Positions 28,890 through 37,891 of a stretch of 64,000 nt of DNA are shown piece by piece (the first letter of the stretch is position 1; the number at the start of each line of letters is the position of its first letter). The translations under genes and the position numbers were made by a program. The notes under the pieces were generated by a model. That model did not search any database. It saw only the letters and a program-made list of their open reading frames with translations, and was not told where the DNA came from. Source of the stretch: Helicobacter cetorum (lineage in GTDB: Bacteria > Campylobacterota > Campylobacteria > Campylobacterales > Helicobacteraceae); NCBI RefSeq assembly GCF_900198405.1, contig NZ_FZMR01000006.1, positions 1 to 64,000 of the forward strand, in the 5' to 3' direction.

Positions 28890-29464
28890 AAGTTTGTGAT
28901 TTCCTTTACGATACCATTATTGAGATGATAGGTTGAATTATCGCTTTTATCTTTGGCGATATTTTGTGCGTCAAATATAAGCATATTCCCATTTTTACTC
29001 ACCCAACCAGCAAATTGAGCTGGCACGCCTACAACCATTTCAAAATCTAACACATCTTTATTTACCACGCTTCCAGCACCTACAAAAGCATATCTGCCAA
29101 TACTTATCCCACAAACGATAGTCGCATTAGCCCCAATGGTGCAACCCTCTTTTAAAAGGGTTTTTGAAAAACAATGCTTTTGATTGATAAAACTTCTAGG
29201 GCGTTTGACATTGGTAAAAACCACTGAAGGCCCAATAAAAACATCATCTTCACAAGTTACGCCACTATACACACTCACATTATTTTGAATTTTACAATTA
29301 TTGCCTATGCTAACATCAGGTCCAAGCATGCAGTTTTGTCCTATGGTGCAATTTTTTCCAATGCGGGTATTAGTAAGAATATGACAAAAATGCCAAATTT
29401 TACTCCCTTCTAAAACGATTGCCCCCTCATCTATAAAGCTACTTGAATGGATAAAAACACTCAT
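28886..29464 (-). CDS. wbpD: WbpD-type UDP-amino-sugar N-acetyltransferase
   Basis: 192 residues from ATG at 29464, overlapping the wbpB stop as TAATG; an upstream TTG at 29479 is less likely. The protein is a left-handed beta-helix built of hexapeptide repeats (IGKNCTIGQNCMLGPDVSIG and so on), with FIGPSVVFTNVKRPRSFI, the WbpD signature, and GCTIGANATIVCGISIG. It adds the 3-N-acetyl group from acetyl-CoA. Length matches P. aeruginosa WbpD. Confidence 0.87.
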   Translation of the reverse strand: MSVFIHSSSFIDEGAIVLEGSKIWHFCHILTNTRIGKNCTIGQNCMLGPDVSIGNNCKIQNNVSVYSGVTCEDDVFIGPSVVFTNVKRPRSFINQKHCFSKTLLKEGCTIGANATIVCGISIGRYAFVGAGSVVNKDVLDFEMVVGVPAQFAGWVSKNGNMLIFDAQNIAKDKSDNSTYHLNNGIVKEITNF

Positions 29465-30414
29465 TAATCGCTCGAGCAATTACATTTAACGCATAGAGGA
29501 TGGCAATCTTCATGAGGTTTGCTAACAGAAAGGTTACGAATATCATAGGCTAGTTGGATAGAGGGTGCTACATCATCTAAGCCATATCCTCCTTCAGTAA
29601 GGATTTGCCTATAGCTTTTGGTATGCAAATCGCTAAAGCCTCTTGTTAAATCAATTTCTTCTCCCTCCATAACCATGTTGCGATATACTTTTTGATTTGC
29701 CACTCCCATATGCTCTGGATTGATAGATAAAAACCATTTAATCTTAGCATGCTCTAAAGTAAGTAACCCCCCAACACAATCAGGCTGTTCTATATCTAAA
29801 ACATTATCTACAACACCACCAAATAAATATAAAAGCACATCAAAAATATGAATCCCAATATTAGTGGCTAAGCCTCCACTTCTATCTATATCTGCTTTCC
29901 ATGAAGAAAAATACCATTTTCCTCGCACAGTCATATAAGTGAGAGTGATGTCAAAGACTTTGTTAGGATTTTTTTCTAATTCTTGCGAAATTTTTTCTTT
30001 AAGCACAATAACGCTTGGATGCAAGCGTAATTGCAAAATACTAAAAACCCTTCTTTGATATTTTTTCTCTAAATCCCTTAAATCATCAATTTCGCTAGGG
30101 TCTAAAACTAGAGGCTTTTCACAAATAACATTCAAACCATGCTGTAAGCCAAAACGAATATAATCAAAATGCGTGTGATTAGGGGTGCAGACACTAAGAT
30201 AGCTAATCTCCTTGCCAGCATTTTGAGATCTTTCTAAATAACTTTCTAATTCTTCAAGACTTGTAAAAAACTCTGATTCAGGAAAATAACTATCTAATAC
30301 CCCCACACTATCATGTAAATCAAATGAACAATCCAAAATATGACCATTTTCTTTAATCGCCTCTAAATGCTTGGGAGCGACATAACCCCCAGAACCAATC
30401 ATTGCAAAGAGCAT
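29464..30414 (-). CDS. wbpB: WbpB-type UDP-GlcNAcA 3-dehydrogenase
   Basis: 316 residues, the same size as P. aeruginosa WbpB. Gfo/Idh/MocA oxidoreductase: the start LFAMIGSGGYVAPKHLEAI is the nucleotide-binding site, VCTPNHTHFDYIRFGLQHGLNVICEKPL contains the conserved EKP, and GGLATNIGIHIFDVLLYLFG supplies the catalytic His/Asp segment. It oxidises C3 of UDP-GlcNAcA with tightly bound NAD recycled by 2-oxoglutarate (known for WbpB). Overlaps wbpI by 16 bases and wbpD by 1 base. Confidence 0.87.
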   Translation of the reverse strand: MLFAMIGSGGYVAPKHLEAIKENGHILDCSFDLHDSVGVLDSYFPESEFFTSLEELESYLERSQNAGKEISYLSVCTPNHTHFDYIRFGLQHGLNVICEKPLVLDPSEIDDLRDLEKKYQRRVFSILQLRLHPSVIVLKEKISQELEKNPNKVFDITLTYMTVRGKWYFSSWKADIDRSGGLATNIGIHIFDVLLYLFGGVVDNVLDIEQPDCVGGLLTLEHAKIKWFLSINPEHMGVANQKVYRNMVMEGEEIDLTRGFSDLHTKSYRQILTEGGYGLDDVAPSIQLAYDIRNLSVSKPHEDCHPLCVKCNCSSD

Positions 30415-31493
30415 GCAAACTCCTTTAATAAATTTGCTATTTTTTCAGCGCTTTTTCCATTCCCATAAAAATACGGTTCAAATATTAAGCGTTTGTCTTC
30501 TTGCATGTTAGCAAAAGATTGGATAATCTTTTCTTTAGAGTGCCCCACTAATTTTGCATATTTTTTTTCAATTAATTCTACATATTCGCTTGTGTCTCTT
30601 AAGACAAGGCACAATTTATTGAAAAAATACGCCTCTTTTTGCAAACCACCACTATCAGTTAAAACGATGTGAGCGTGTTTTAAGGCATGCAAGGTTTCTA
30701 AATAACTCAAAGGTTTATTAAAAATAATTTTTGAAGTCTTAAAAGAGTAGTTAGCTTTTTTTAAAGCGAGTTTAGTGCGAGGGTGTAAAGGTAAAAACAC
30801 GCTCATAAAAGAATTTGCTATTTCTTCTAAAGCGTTTAAAATTTCTAAAAGAAAGTTGATATTATCAGTATTGTTTTGGCGATGGATAGTAACAAAAGCA
30901 TAGGGTTTTTTAGGGAGTAAAAGAGGTTTTTTAGTCTTATCTTTAAAATAAATAGCATTATCTATCATAATATCATGGCTTAAAAAATAACGGCTTTTTT
31001 CAAAATTTTCATTTTTAAGATTGCACATAGCCGCTTGAGTAGGAGCGAATAATAAAGTGCTCATTTTATCTGTAGCGATGCGATTTCTCTCTTCTGGCAT
31101 ACTAAAATCAAATGAACGCAAACCCGCTTCTATATGCACCAATTTAATGTTTAAAAATTTAGCTGCTAATGCAGCAGCTAAAGTAGAATTAGTATCACCA
31201 TAAACTAAAACATAATCATATTTTTTTTGTTTAAGGATAGAAATTAATTCTTTAAACATAAAAGCAATGCTATGAAGCCGTTTAAGTTTTTGAGTAGGGC
31301 GTTTTAAAATAATGGTTGGTTTTAAATTTAATTCTTCAAAAAAGATAGTGCTTAATTCTTTATCATAATGTTGGTTAGTATGGATTAAATCTTCTTTAAA
31401 ATCTTTTGATGATTTAAAAAAACGATTCAAAGCACACGCTTTAATCAATTGGGGTCTTGCACCCACAATTGTAGCGATTTGTATTATTGACAA
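30399..31493 (-). CDS. wbpI: WbpI-type UDP-sugar 2-epimerase
   Basis: 364 residues of the UDP-GlcNAc 2-epimerase fold. Motifs: TIVGARPQLIKACALNRFF at the start, YDYVLVYGDTNSTLAAAL, HIEAGLRSFDFSMPEERNR, FVTIHRQNNTD and VLTDSGGLQKEAYF. In the Wbp pathway the enzyme epimerises UDP-GlcNAc(3NAc)A to the manno sugar; in isolation it could be read as WecB, which it also resembles. The start lies inside the end of nrdA (10-base overlap). Confidence 0.83.
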   Translation of the reverse strand: MSIIQIATIVGARPQLIKACALNRFFKSSKDFKEDLIHTNQHYDKELSTIFFEELNLKPTIILKRPTQKLKRLHSIAFMFKELISILKQKKYDYVLVYGDTNSTLAAALAAKFLNIKLVHIEAGLRSFDFSMPEERNRIATDKMSTLLFAPTQAAMCNLKNENFEKSRYFLSHDIMIDNAIYFKDKTKKPLLLPKKPYAFVTIHRQNNTDNINFLLEILNALEEIANSFMSVFLPLHPRTKLALKKANYSFKTSKIIFNKPLSYLETLHALKHAHIVLTDSGGLQKEAYFFNKLCLVLRDTSEYVELIEKKYAKLVGHSKEKIIQSFANMQEDKRLIFEPYFYGNGKSAEKIANLLKEFACSLQ

Positions 31494-33850
31494 TTATGAC
31501 ACTCAATGGAGCGGTCTAAGACACTTTTTTCATCTAAAGTGGGGCTTTCAGAGCGTAAATAATAGGTGGATTTTAGTCCTAGTTTCCAAGCGAGCGTATA
31601 GATTTCATGCAAAGTTTTGCCGCTTGCATTTTCTATGCGTAAGAAAACATTAGTGCTTTGCCCTTGGTCAATCCACTTTTGACGCACCGCTGCAACTTTG
31701 ATTAAATCTTTGGCATCAATATCATAAGCAGAAGTGTAAAAATTCCAAGTTTCTAAACTCAAATTAGGCACAACTACAGGAATTAGTCCGCTCAAATTTT
31801 CTTCAAACCATTTTTTCTTATAAATGGGTTCAATGGTTTGGGTGGTGCCTACTAAAATTGAAATAGAGCTAGTGGGAGCAATCGCCATTAAATAGCCATT
31901 ACGCATGCCATTTGTTTTGACCTTTTCTCTTAAACCTTGCCAATCACAAGTATAGTTAAAAAGCCCTTTTTCTGTAAGCTTTAAGGCTTCTTTATTCGCT
32001 TTATCAATCGGAAAAATACCCTTACTCCACTCTGAATTTTCAAAATCCTTATAAACCCCCTTTTCTTTAGCCAAATTCGCACTTGTATCAATCGCATAGT
32101 AGCTGATTTGCTCCATTAAACAATCAATTTTTTCTAAATGCTCTTTAGAACCCCAAGCGATTTTATTTTCCGCAAGCATCTGGGCTTCACCCATAACCCC
32201 TAGTCCTATCGCTCTATTTTGTAAATTTGTGGCTTTGACTTTGCGGTTAGGATAGAAGTTCAAATCAATCACATTATCTAATAGCCTTACCATAATCGGC
32301 ACGACTCTTTTAATATCTTCTTCAGTGTTAATCTTGCTTAAATTGATACTCGCTAGATTACACACAGCGGTTTGTCCATCTTTTGCAACCTTAGTAGCGA
32401 TATAGATTTGCTTGCCTTTAAGGGTGTCTGTGCTAGTGAGCTTGTTAGCCGTTTTAGTGATATGGCTATCTGTAGTAACCAATTCTTTTTCTTCAAAAAA
32501 CTCTATGGTGCCATCAGTGTATTCTACTTGCATGTAGTAGTGGTTTGGTGCGGTATTTTGAAAAATCTCAGTGCAGAGATTAGACGAGCGAATGATACCT
32601 GCATGAGCGTTTGGATTACACCTATTTGCATTGTCCTTAAAAGCTAAGAAAGGTAAGCCTGCTTCAAAATAATTCATTAAGATTTTTTTCCATAAATCTT
32701 TAGCGTTAATGTATTCCTTAATGATTGAAGGGTTTTTTTCATACTCTAAATAGCGTTTTTCAAACTCTTCTCCATAAAGTTCGGCTAAGTCATTGCACTC
32801 ATAAGGGTCAAACAAAGTCCACATACTATCTTCTAAAACCCTTTTCATAAACAAATCGCACACCCAAAGGGCTGGAAATAAATCATGGGCTCTTCTTCTC
32901 TCATCGCCACTATTTTTTCTTAAGTCAATAAACTCCATCACATCAATGTGCCAAATTTCTAAATACACCGCAATCGCACCCTTTCGTGTGCCTAGCTGGT
33001 CTACTGCAATAGCCACATCATTAGCGATTTTTAAAAAAGGAATCGTGCCAGCACTCGCATTTTTATGCCCATCAATATAACTTCCAATAGAACGCACTAA
33101 AGAAAAATCCCAGCCAATGCCCCCACCATATTTGGATAATAACGCCATTTCTTTATAGCTATCAAAAATCCCTTCAATATTATCAGGCGTGCTACCAATA
33201 TAGCATGAGCTTAGTTGGTGCTTTGTAGTGCGAGCGTTTGCTAGAGTGGGGGTCGCACACATCGCTTCAAATTTGCTTAAAACTTCATAAAACTCTAAGG
33301 CAATTTTATTAGGCTCTTCTTCGTTTTGAGCTAAAAACATTGCAATACTCATAAACATGTGCTGGGGTAATTCAATGGGGTAATTGTCTGTATCTTTTAA
33401 TAAATAGCGGTCATACAAAGTCTTAATACCCAAATAATTGAATTGAAAATCCCTTTCAGGCTTGATTTGACTATTCAAAAATTCCAAATCAAATTTTTCT
33501 TTAAAACCTTTAAGAATGCGATTTTTTTCTTCAGCGTTTTCAAAATACTCTTTTAAATGCCTATAGCCAGTAAATCCGCTCACCTTATGATACAAATCGT
33601 ATAAAAAAAGCCTTGAAGCGACAAAGCTCCAATTAGGCGTGTCAATATCTATCTTATCTACAGCGGTTTTAATTAAGGTTTGCTGGATTTCTTCGGTAGT
33701 AATCTTATCTCTAAATTGCAACCTTGCATCTACTTCTAGCTCACTTTGGCTAACCCCTTCTAAATTGTCTGTGGCGTCTTTAGTATATTTTTGAATTTTT
33801 GTAATATCTAAGGGTTCAATACGCCCATTGCGTTTAACTACCGTAATCAA
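31484..33850 (-). CDS. nrdA: Ribonucleoside-diphosphate reductase, large subunit
   Basis: 788-residue class I reductase subunit that makes deoxynucleotides together with NrdB (not in the window). An N-terminal ATP-cone (MITVVKRNGRIEPLD) precedes the catalytic barrel. Active-site residues are visible in HQLSSCYIGSTPDN (first redox Cys), TAVCNLASINLSK (second redox Cys and active-site pair) and IMTSS-equivalent APTSSISILVGTTQ. The tail ends in ECHNC, the Cys pair that re-reduces the active site. The minus-strand TATAAT at 33891-33896 is a plausible -10 box. Five wbp genes follow in overlapping frames. Confidence 0.95.
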   Translation of the reverse strand: MITVVKRNGRIEPLDITKIQKYTKDATDNLEGVSQSELEVDARLQFRDKITTEEIQQTLIKTAVDKIDIDTPNWSFVASRLFLYDLYHKVSGFTGYRHLKEYFENAEEKNRILKGFKEKFDLEFLNSQIKPERDFQFNYLGIKTLYDRYLLKDTDNYPIELPQHMFMSIAMFLAQNEEEPNKIALEFYEVLSKFEAMCATPTLANARTTKHQLSSCYIGSTPDNIEGIFDSYKEMALLSKYGGGIGWDFSLVRSIGSYIDGHKNASAGTIPFLKIANDVAIAVDQLGTRKGAIAVYLEIWHIDVMEFIDLRKNSGDERRRAHDLFPALWVCDLFMKRVLEDSMWTLFDPYECNDLAELYGEEFEKRYLEYEKNPSIIKEYINAKDLWKKILMNYFEAGLPFLAFKDNANRCNPNAHAGIIRSSNLCTEIFQNTAPNHYYMQVEYTDGTIEFFEEKELVTTDSHITKTANKLTSTDTLKGKQIYIATKVAKDGQTAVCNLASINLSKINTEEDIKRVVPIMVRLLDNVIDLNFYPNRKVKATNLQNRAIGLGVMGEAQMLAENKIAWGSKEHLEKIDCLMEQISYYAIDTSANLAKEKGVYKDFENSEWSKGIFPIDKANKEALKLTEKGLFNYTCDWQGLREKVKTNGMRNGYLMAIAPTSSISILVGTTQTIEPIYKKKWFEENLSGLIPVVVPNLSLETWNFYTSAYDIDAKDLIKVAAVRQKWIDQGQSTNVFLRIENASGKTLHEIYTLAWKLGLKSTYYLRSESPTLDEKSVLDRSIECHNCQ

Positions 33851-33890
33851 AGCTTATCCTTAAATCAAATCGTTACTTTTTAAGTTTGGC

Positions 33891-33896
33891 ATTATA
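33891..33896 (-). promoter_or_regulatory. Probable -10 box for the nrdA-wbp run
   Basis: TATAAT on the minus strand 41 bases before the nrdA start codon. No promoter is visible between nrdA and wbpA because the genes overlap, so this may drive all six. Confidence 0.45.
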
Positions 33897-33983
33897 ATAG
33901 TAAGGTGCTTAAATAGTGGTAAAAGCATTCAAAAGAAAATTTTTACTATCAATAAAAATTAAAAATTAAGGAAAAATAATTCC

Positions 33984-35297
33984 TTAAGACTTTTTAAAAA
34001 ACTTAAAATAACCATTTTCAAAGTTAGTTTGAGTGGTGCGTGAAAGACTCAATGAACCACTAGGAATATCTTTAGTTGCTGTTGTGCCGCTACCTATTAA
34101 GACATTAGAGCCGATATTGATAGGGGCAACAAGCTGGCTATCGCTCCCTATAAAGACATTTTCACCAATAATGGTTTTATGCTTATTCTTGCCATCATAA
34201 TTACAAGTAATCACGCCAGCTCCAACATTGGTGTTTTTTCCTATCTCACAATCTCCTAAATAACTCAAATGAGAAGCCTTAACGCCTTGAAAATGAGCGT
34301 TTTTGGTTTCTACGAAATTTCCTATTACACTTTCTTTTAAAACAGATTTAGGACGCACATGAGCAAAGGGTCCTATACTACTATTAATAATTTCACTATC
34401 TTCTATAACGCTATAAGCTTTAATGTGAGCGTTTTCTATTTGACAAATCCCACTAATGCGCACCCCATGTTCTAAGATACATGCGCCTTTAAAGTTAACG
34501 CCTTTTTCTAAGTAAATCGTGCTAGGTAATTGCATCACTACCCCTAAATCCATAGCATTTTTTCTCAATCTCTCTAGCATAATCTCTTCAGCCCTAGCTC
34601 TCTCTACTTGGCAATTTACTCCCAAAAAATACTCTTCTTCTAATAAAATGGCATTGATTTTTTCAATTCCTCTATTTTTTTCATTTGTGCCTAGTGCAAT
34701 TAAATCCGTGAGATAGTATTCTGATTGAGCGTTTTGATTAGTTAGCTTAGGCAAATATTTTTCTAAAAACTTTCTTTCAAACAAATACACTCCAGCATTC
34801 ACGCTTTGAATTTCTTTTTCTTTAATATTGGCGTCCTTTTCTTCTATAATCTTTTTAACTTGATTACTTTCTAAGACAATGCGTCCATAACCCTTAGGAT
34901 TAGCTAAATTTAGCATGCCTATGGCGTTATTGTTGCTTTCTAATAGGGGGGCTAGAGCGTTTTTAGTGATTAAGGGCATGTCCGCATTCAAAATTAAAAT
35001 TTTTTCATATTGAGTAAGAATAGGTGTTTTATCTTCTAGCATGATAGCCCCACCCGTTCCAGAATACTTTTCTACCATTTGAGTGTGAAAAATGACCTTA
35101 TCAAAACGCTTGATTACCGCTTCTTTAATACGCTCTTGTTGATGGTGTAAGATGAGATGGACATCATCACTAATTGAAAAAGCCACTTCTAAAATATGAA
35201 ACAACATAGGCTCTCCACAAATGGTGTGTAAAGTCTTGGGCAAGCTAGAATGCATGCGAGTGCCTTTGCCAGCGGCTAATATGATTACAGAAAGCAT
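33984..35297 (-). CDS. glmU: Bifunctional GlmU (GlcN-1-P acetyltransferase / GlcNAc-1-P uridyltransferase)
   Basis: 437 residues. Makes UDP-GlcNAc, the precursor of peptidoglycan, lipid A and the wbp sugar above. Pyrophosphorylase domain: [18 protein letters not shown] (residues 7-24) and [10 protein letters not shown]. The C-terminal left-handed beta-helix domain contains [25 protein letters not shown], the acetyl-CoA and GlcN-1-P site, and [15 protein letters not shown]. Slightly shorter than E. coli GlmU (456), normal for Helicobacter. Neighbouring fliP is divergent. Confidence 0.96.
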   Translation of the reverse strand: MLSVIILAAGKGTRMHSSLPKTLHTICGEPMLFHILEVAFSISDDVHLILHHQQERIKEAVIKRFDKVIFHTQMVEKYSGTGGAIMLEDKTPILTQYEKILILNADMPLITKNALAPLLESNNNAIGMLNLANPKGYGRIVLESNQVKKIIEEKDANIKEKEIQSVNAGVYLFERKFLEKYLPKLTNQNAQSEYYLTDLIALGTNEKNRGIEKINAILLEEEYFLGVNCQVERARAEEIMLERLRKNAMDLGVVMQLPSTIYLEKGVNFKGACILEHGVRISGICQIENAHIKAYSVIEDSEIINSSIGPFAHVRPKSVLKESVIGNFVETKNAHFQGVKASHLSYLGDCEIGKNTNVGAGVITCNYDGKNKHKTIIGENVFIGSDSQLVAPINIGSNVLIGSGTTATKDIPSGSLSLSRTTQTNFENGYFKFFKKS

Positions 35298-35350
35298 TGA
35301 AATCCTTAAATTTAGGGGGTTATTTTAGGGAATTTTAACATGCATTATCT

Positions 35351-35356
35351 TATAAT
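35351..35356 (+). promoter_or_regulatory. Probable -10 box for fliP
   Basis: TATAAT 15 bases before the fliP ATG (CTTATAATCTAAG), in the divergent glmU/fliP gap. Confidence 0.45.
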
Positions 35357-35371
35357 CTAAGTTTTAATCAA

Positions 35372-36136
35372 ATGTTTAAGGCTAGAATTTTGCGGTTTTT
35401 AAAAATCATTCTTTTGATACTTGCTATCATTTATCCTTTAATGAGTGCAGATAGCACCTTGCCTAGTGTCAATCTCTCTTTGAACGCCCCCACAGAGCCT
35501 AAGCAACTTGTAACCACGCTTAATGTAGTCGCCTTACTCACGCTCTTAGTTTTAGCTCCATCACTGATTTTAGTGATGACAAGTTTCACTCGTTTGATTG
35601 TTGTATTTTCTTTTTTAAGAACCGCTCTAGGCACGCAACAAACCCCGCCCACTCAAATTCTAGTCTCACTCTCTTTAATATTAACTTTTTTTATCATGGA
35701 ACCTAGCTTGAAAAAGGCTTACGAAAATGGCATTAAACCTTACATGGATAAAAAGATTTCTTATACTGAAGCGTTTGAAAAAAGTGCTTTGCCCTTCAAA
35801 GAATTTATGCTTAAAAACACACGAGAAAAGGATTTAGCCCTTTTTTTTAGGATTAGAAACTTGCCTAATCCTAAAACCCCTAATGATGTGAGCTTGAGTG
35901 TTTTAATCCCAGCGTTTATGATAAGCGAATTAAAAACGGCGTTTCAGATTGGTTTTTTACTCTACTTACCTTTTTTGGTGATTGATATGGTTATAAGCTC
36001 TATTTTAATGGCAATGGGTATGATGATGCTCCCACCCGTAATGATTTCTCTACCTTTTAAAATCTTAGTGTTTATTTTAGTAGATGGGTTTAATTTATTG
36101 ACAGAAAATTTAGTGGCAAGTTTTAAAGCGATTTGA
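35372..36136 (+). CDS. fliP: Flagellar export apparatus protein FliP
   Basis: 254-residue inner membrane component of the flagellar type III export gate. A cleavable signal (IILLILAIIYPLMSAD) precedes membrane helices LNVVALLTLLVLAPSLILVMTSF and, further on, the FliP blocks FLRTALGTQQTPPTQILVSLSL and ILMAMGMMMLPPVMISLPFKILVF. The frame is intact and full length, unlike one sequenced H. pylori strain in which fliP is split. AAAGCGATTTGA ends the gene; a convergent RRM gene follows. Confidence 0.95.
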   Translation: MFKARILRFLKIILLILAIIYPLMSADSTLPSVNLSLNAPTEPKQLVTTLNVVALLTLLVLAPSLILVMTSFTRLIVVFSFLRTALGTQQTPPTQILVSLSLILTFFIMEPSLKKAYENGIKPYMDKKISYTEAFEKSALPFKEFMLKNTREKDLALFFRIRNLPNPKTPNDVSLSVLIPAFMISELKTAFQIGFLLYLPFLVIDMVISSILMAMGMMMLPPVMISLPFKILVFILVDGFNLLTENLVASFKAI

Positions 36137-36160
36137 AAATAAGGTTTAAAGAATAAAAAC

Positions 36161-36190
36161 AATCCTAAAGCAAACACACTCTTTAGGATT
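36161..36190 (-). terminator. Rho-independent terminator of the RRM gene
   Basis: AATCCTAAAG at 36161-36170 pairs with CTTTAGGATT at 36181-36190 (10 bp, 10-base loop). On the minus strand the stem is followed by GTTTTTATTC, a T-rich tract, seven bases past the stop codon of the RRM gene. Confidence 0.75.
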
Positions 36191-36196
36191 TATTGG

Positions 36197-36445
36197 TTAA
36201 GATTTTCTAGGATTAGCCTCAGTTACTCTAATGGTGCGCCCCATAAAATCTGTGTTATCTAACTCACTAATGGCTTGATTAGCACCCTCAACATGCATTT
36301 CAACAAAGCCAAAACCTTTAGGTCTTTTAGTCTCTCTGTCATGAATGAGTTTAACGCTAAACACTTCACCAAACTTACTAAAAAGCTCTTTAACCTCTTC
36401 ATTGGTCGCACTATAAACCAAATTTCCTACATAAATATTTTTCAA
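36197..36445 (-). CDS. Small RRM RNA-binding protein
   Basis: 82 residues making a single RNA recognition motif. RNP2 is KNIYVGNLV (residues 2-10) and RNP1 is RPKGFGFVEM (about 42-51), with the aromatic residues needed for RNA stacking. Proteins of this size are found in Helicobacter and cyanobacteria and are thought to bind single-stranded RNA; a specific target is not known. The gene has its own terminator at 36161-36190. The 210 bases upstream (36446-36658) hold no other gene. Confidence 0.92.
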   Translation of the reverse strand: MKNIYVGNLVYSATNEEVKELFSKFGEVFSVKLIHDRETKRPKGFGFVEMHVEGANQAISELDNTDFMGRTIRVTEANPRKS

Positions 36446-36658
36446 TGAAATTCTCCACTAGACAAAAATGACTACTCATAGAAAAATATGATAAGATGAT
36501 AGAAAAATAACAAATTCTAAAACCCTAACACAATAATACTATAAGAGCATGAAAAATTCTACTTGATAGTAGCTTAAAGATTTCTAAAACAATATAAAAC
36601 GAATTAAAAAGCTTTTATAAATTTATATTTTTATTATAATTATTAAAAAAATGCAAAT

Positions 36659-37891
36659 TCATTCGTTTCTTAGCACGCTTAAGGGGTCAATACTAGAGGC
36701 CTTTTTGGCTGGATAATAAGAAGAAAATGCTACGATTATTACAGAGCCTATTAAAGTAAGCATAAAATCTATTAAAGATAAATCTAAAGGCAAGGTATTA
36801 ATGCCATAGACATCAGCAGGCAGTGAGATGATAGGGAATGTGCTTAAAATATACATACCTAAAAATGCTAAAACTACTCCAAAAATAACACCACCTAAAC
36901 CGATAATATTGCCTAAATAAAAAAAGGTTTTTTGGATTTCTTGTTTGCTACTTCCCATACTAAAAAGGAGGGCGATTTCTTTTCGTCTATTCATTACCAC
37001 CATTAAAAGCGAGCTAATAATATTTAAAGATGCCATTAAAATAATTAGCATTAGCACAATGAATAACGCTCTTTTTTCTAGCTCCATAGCAGAAAAAAAA
37101 TTCCCATTTTGTTGCCACCAGCCCTCAATACCTATACCATGATGATTGATAGAATTTAAGGTTTTACGCAATAATTCTATATCTTTCATAGGCGTTTTAG
37201 AATAGATATGCACCCCATCATAAAGCCCCAAAGGTAAGTGCCTAATAGCACTGATAGCCTCAAGGCTAGTATACATGTAAGTCATATCATAAGATTTTAG
37301 TCCCGAATCAAAATTACCCTTTATAATAAAGCGTTTCATAATCGGTGAAAGTGTTAAACCTGTGGGTTCTAGTTCGGTAAAAAATAAATCAGCCTTTTGA
37401 TTAAGGTTTAAATTTAAGCTGTATTTTAAGCTTTTTCCTACAATCAAACTAAAAGGATTTTTTAATAAATCCTTTTCATCAACATCTTTTAAGGCGTCAT
37501 TTAAAACTTCATTAATGCGTTTTTCTTTAGAAAAATTGACCCCAAAAACCACACCACCATTCATTGCACTTTTATTTCTAGCAAGAGCTTGTGTGTGTAA
37601 ATAGGGGCTAAAGAGCAAGTTAGGAAACTCTTTTTCTAATTTTTGAACCACTTCTTCGCTAATGCCATAAGAGCTTGTTGCATAAAGCGTTAAGGGGTAG
37701 TTCATCACAAAGAGCTTTTTTTCAAATTCCTTGCTCATGCCATTCATAATCGCCATAGCTACAATTAAAACCATAACTCCAATAGCTACTCCAAAGAAAG
37801 CTAATAAAGCGGTTATACTAATAAAAGGCTGGCTTTTATCAAAACGCAAATAACGCTTGATAAGAAAAAAAATCAAGGATTTATTTAGCAA
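36659..37891 (-). CDS. LolC/LolE-type lipoprotein-releasing ABC permease
   Basis: About 410 residues from TTG at 37891, which overlaps the end of secA by 11 bases and has AAGGG close upstream; the frame stays open further up to 37987 but within secA. One N-terminal span ([34 protein letters not shown]) is followed by a large periplasmic domain and three C-terminal spans ([77 protein letters not shown]), the MacB/LolC layout. It would extract outer membrane lipoproteins and hand them to LolA, whose gene is close by at 40617. The ATPase LolD is not in the window. The start choice is tentative. Confidence 0.85.
   Translation of the reverse strand: MLNKSLIFFLIKRYLRFDKSQPFISITALLAFFGVAIGVMVLIVAMAIMNGMSKEFEKKLFVMNYPLTLYATSSYGISEEVVQKLEKEFPNLLFSPYLHTQALARNKSAMNGGVVFGVNFSKEKRINEVLNDALKDVDEKDLLKNPFSLIVGKSLKYSLNLNLNQKADLFFTELEPTGLTLSPIMKRFIIKGNFDSGLKSYDMTYMYTSLEAISAIRHLPLGLYDGVHIYSKTPMKDIELLRKTLNSINHHGIGIEGWWQQNGNFFSAMELEKRALFIVLMLIILMASLNIISSLLMVVMNRRKEIALLFSMGSSKQEIQKTFFYLGNIIGLGGVIFGVVLAFLGMYILSTFPIISLPADVYGINTLPLDLSLIDFMLTLIGSVIIVAFSSYYPAKKASSIDPLSVLRNE

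Noticed and set aside
30399-31493. WecB-type epimerase for enterobacterial common antigen
   Set aside because: The fold is shared, but wbpA, B, D and E neighbours favour the WbpI reading; kept as an alternative in the entry.
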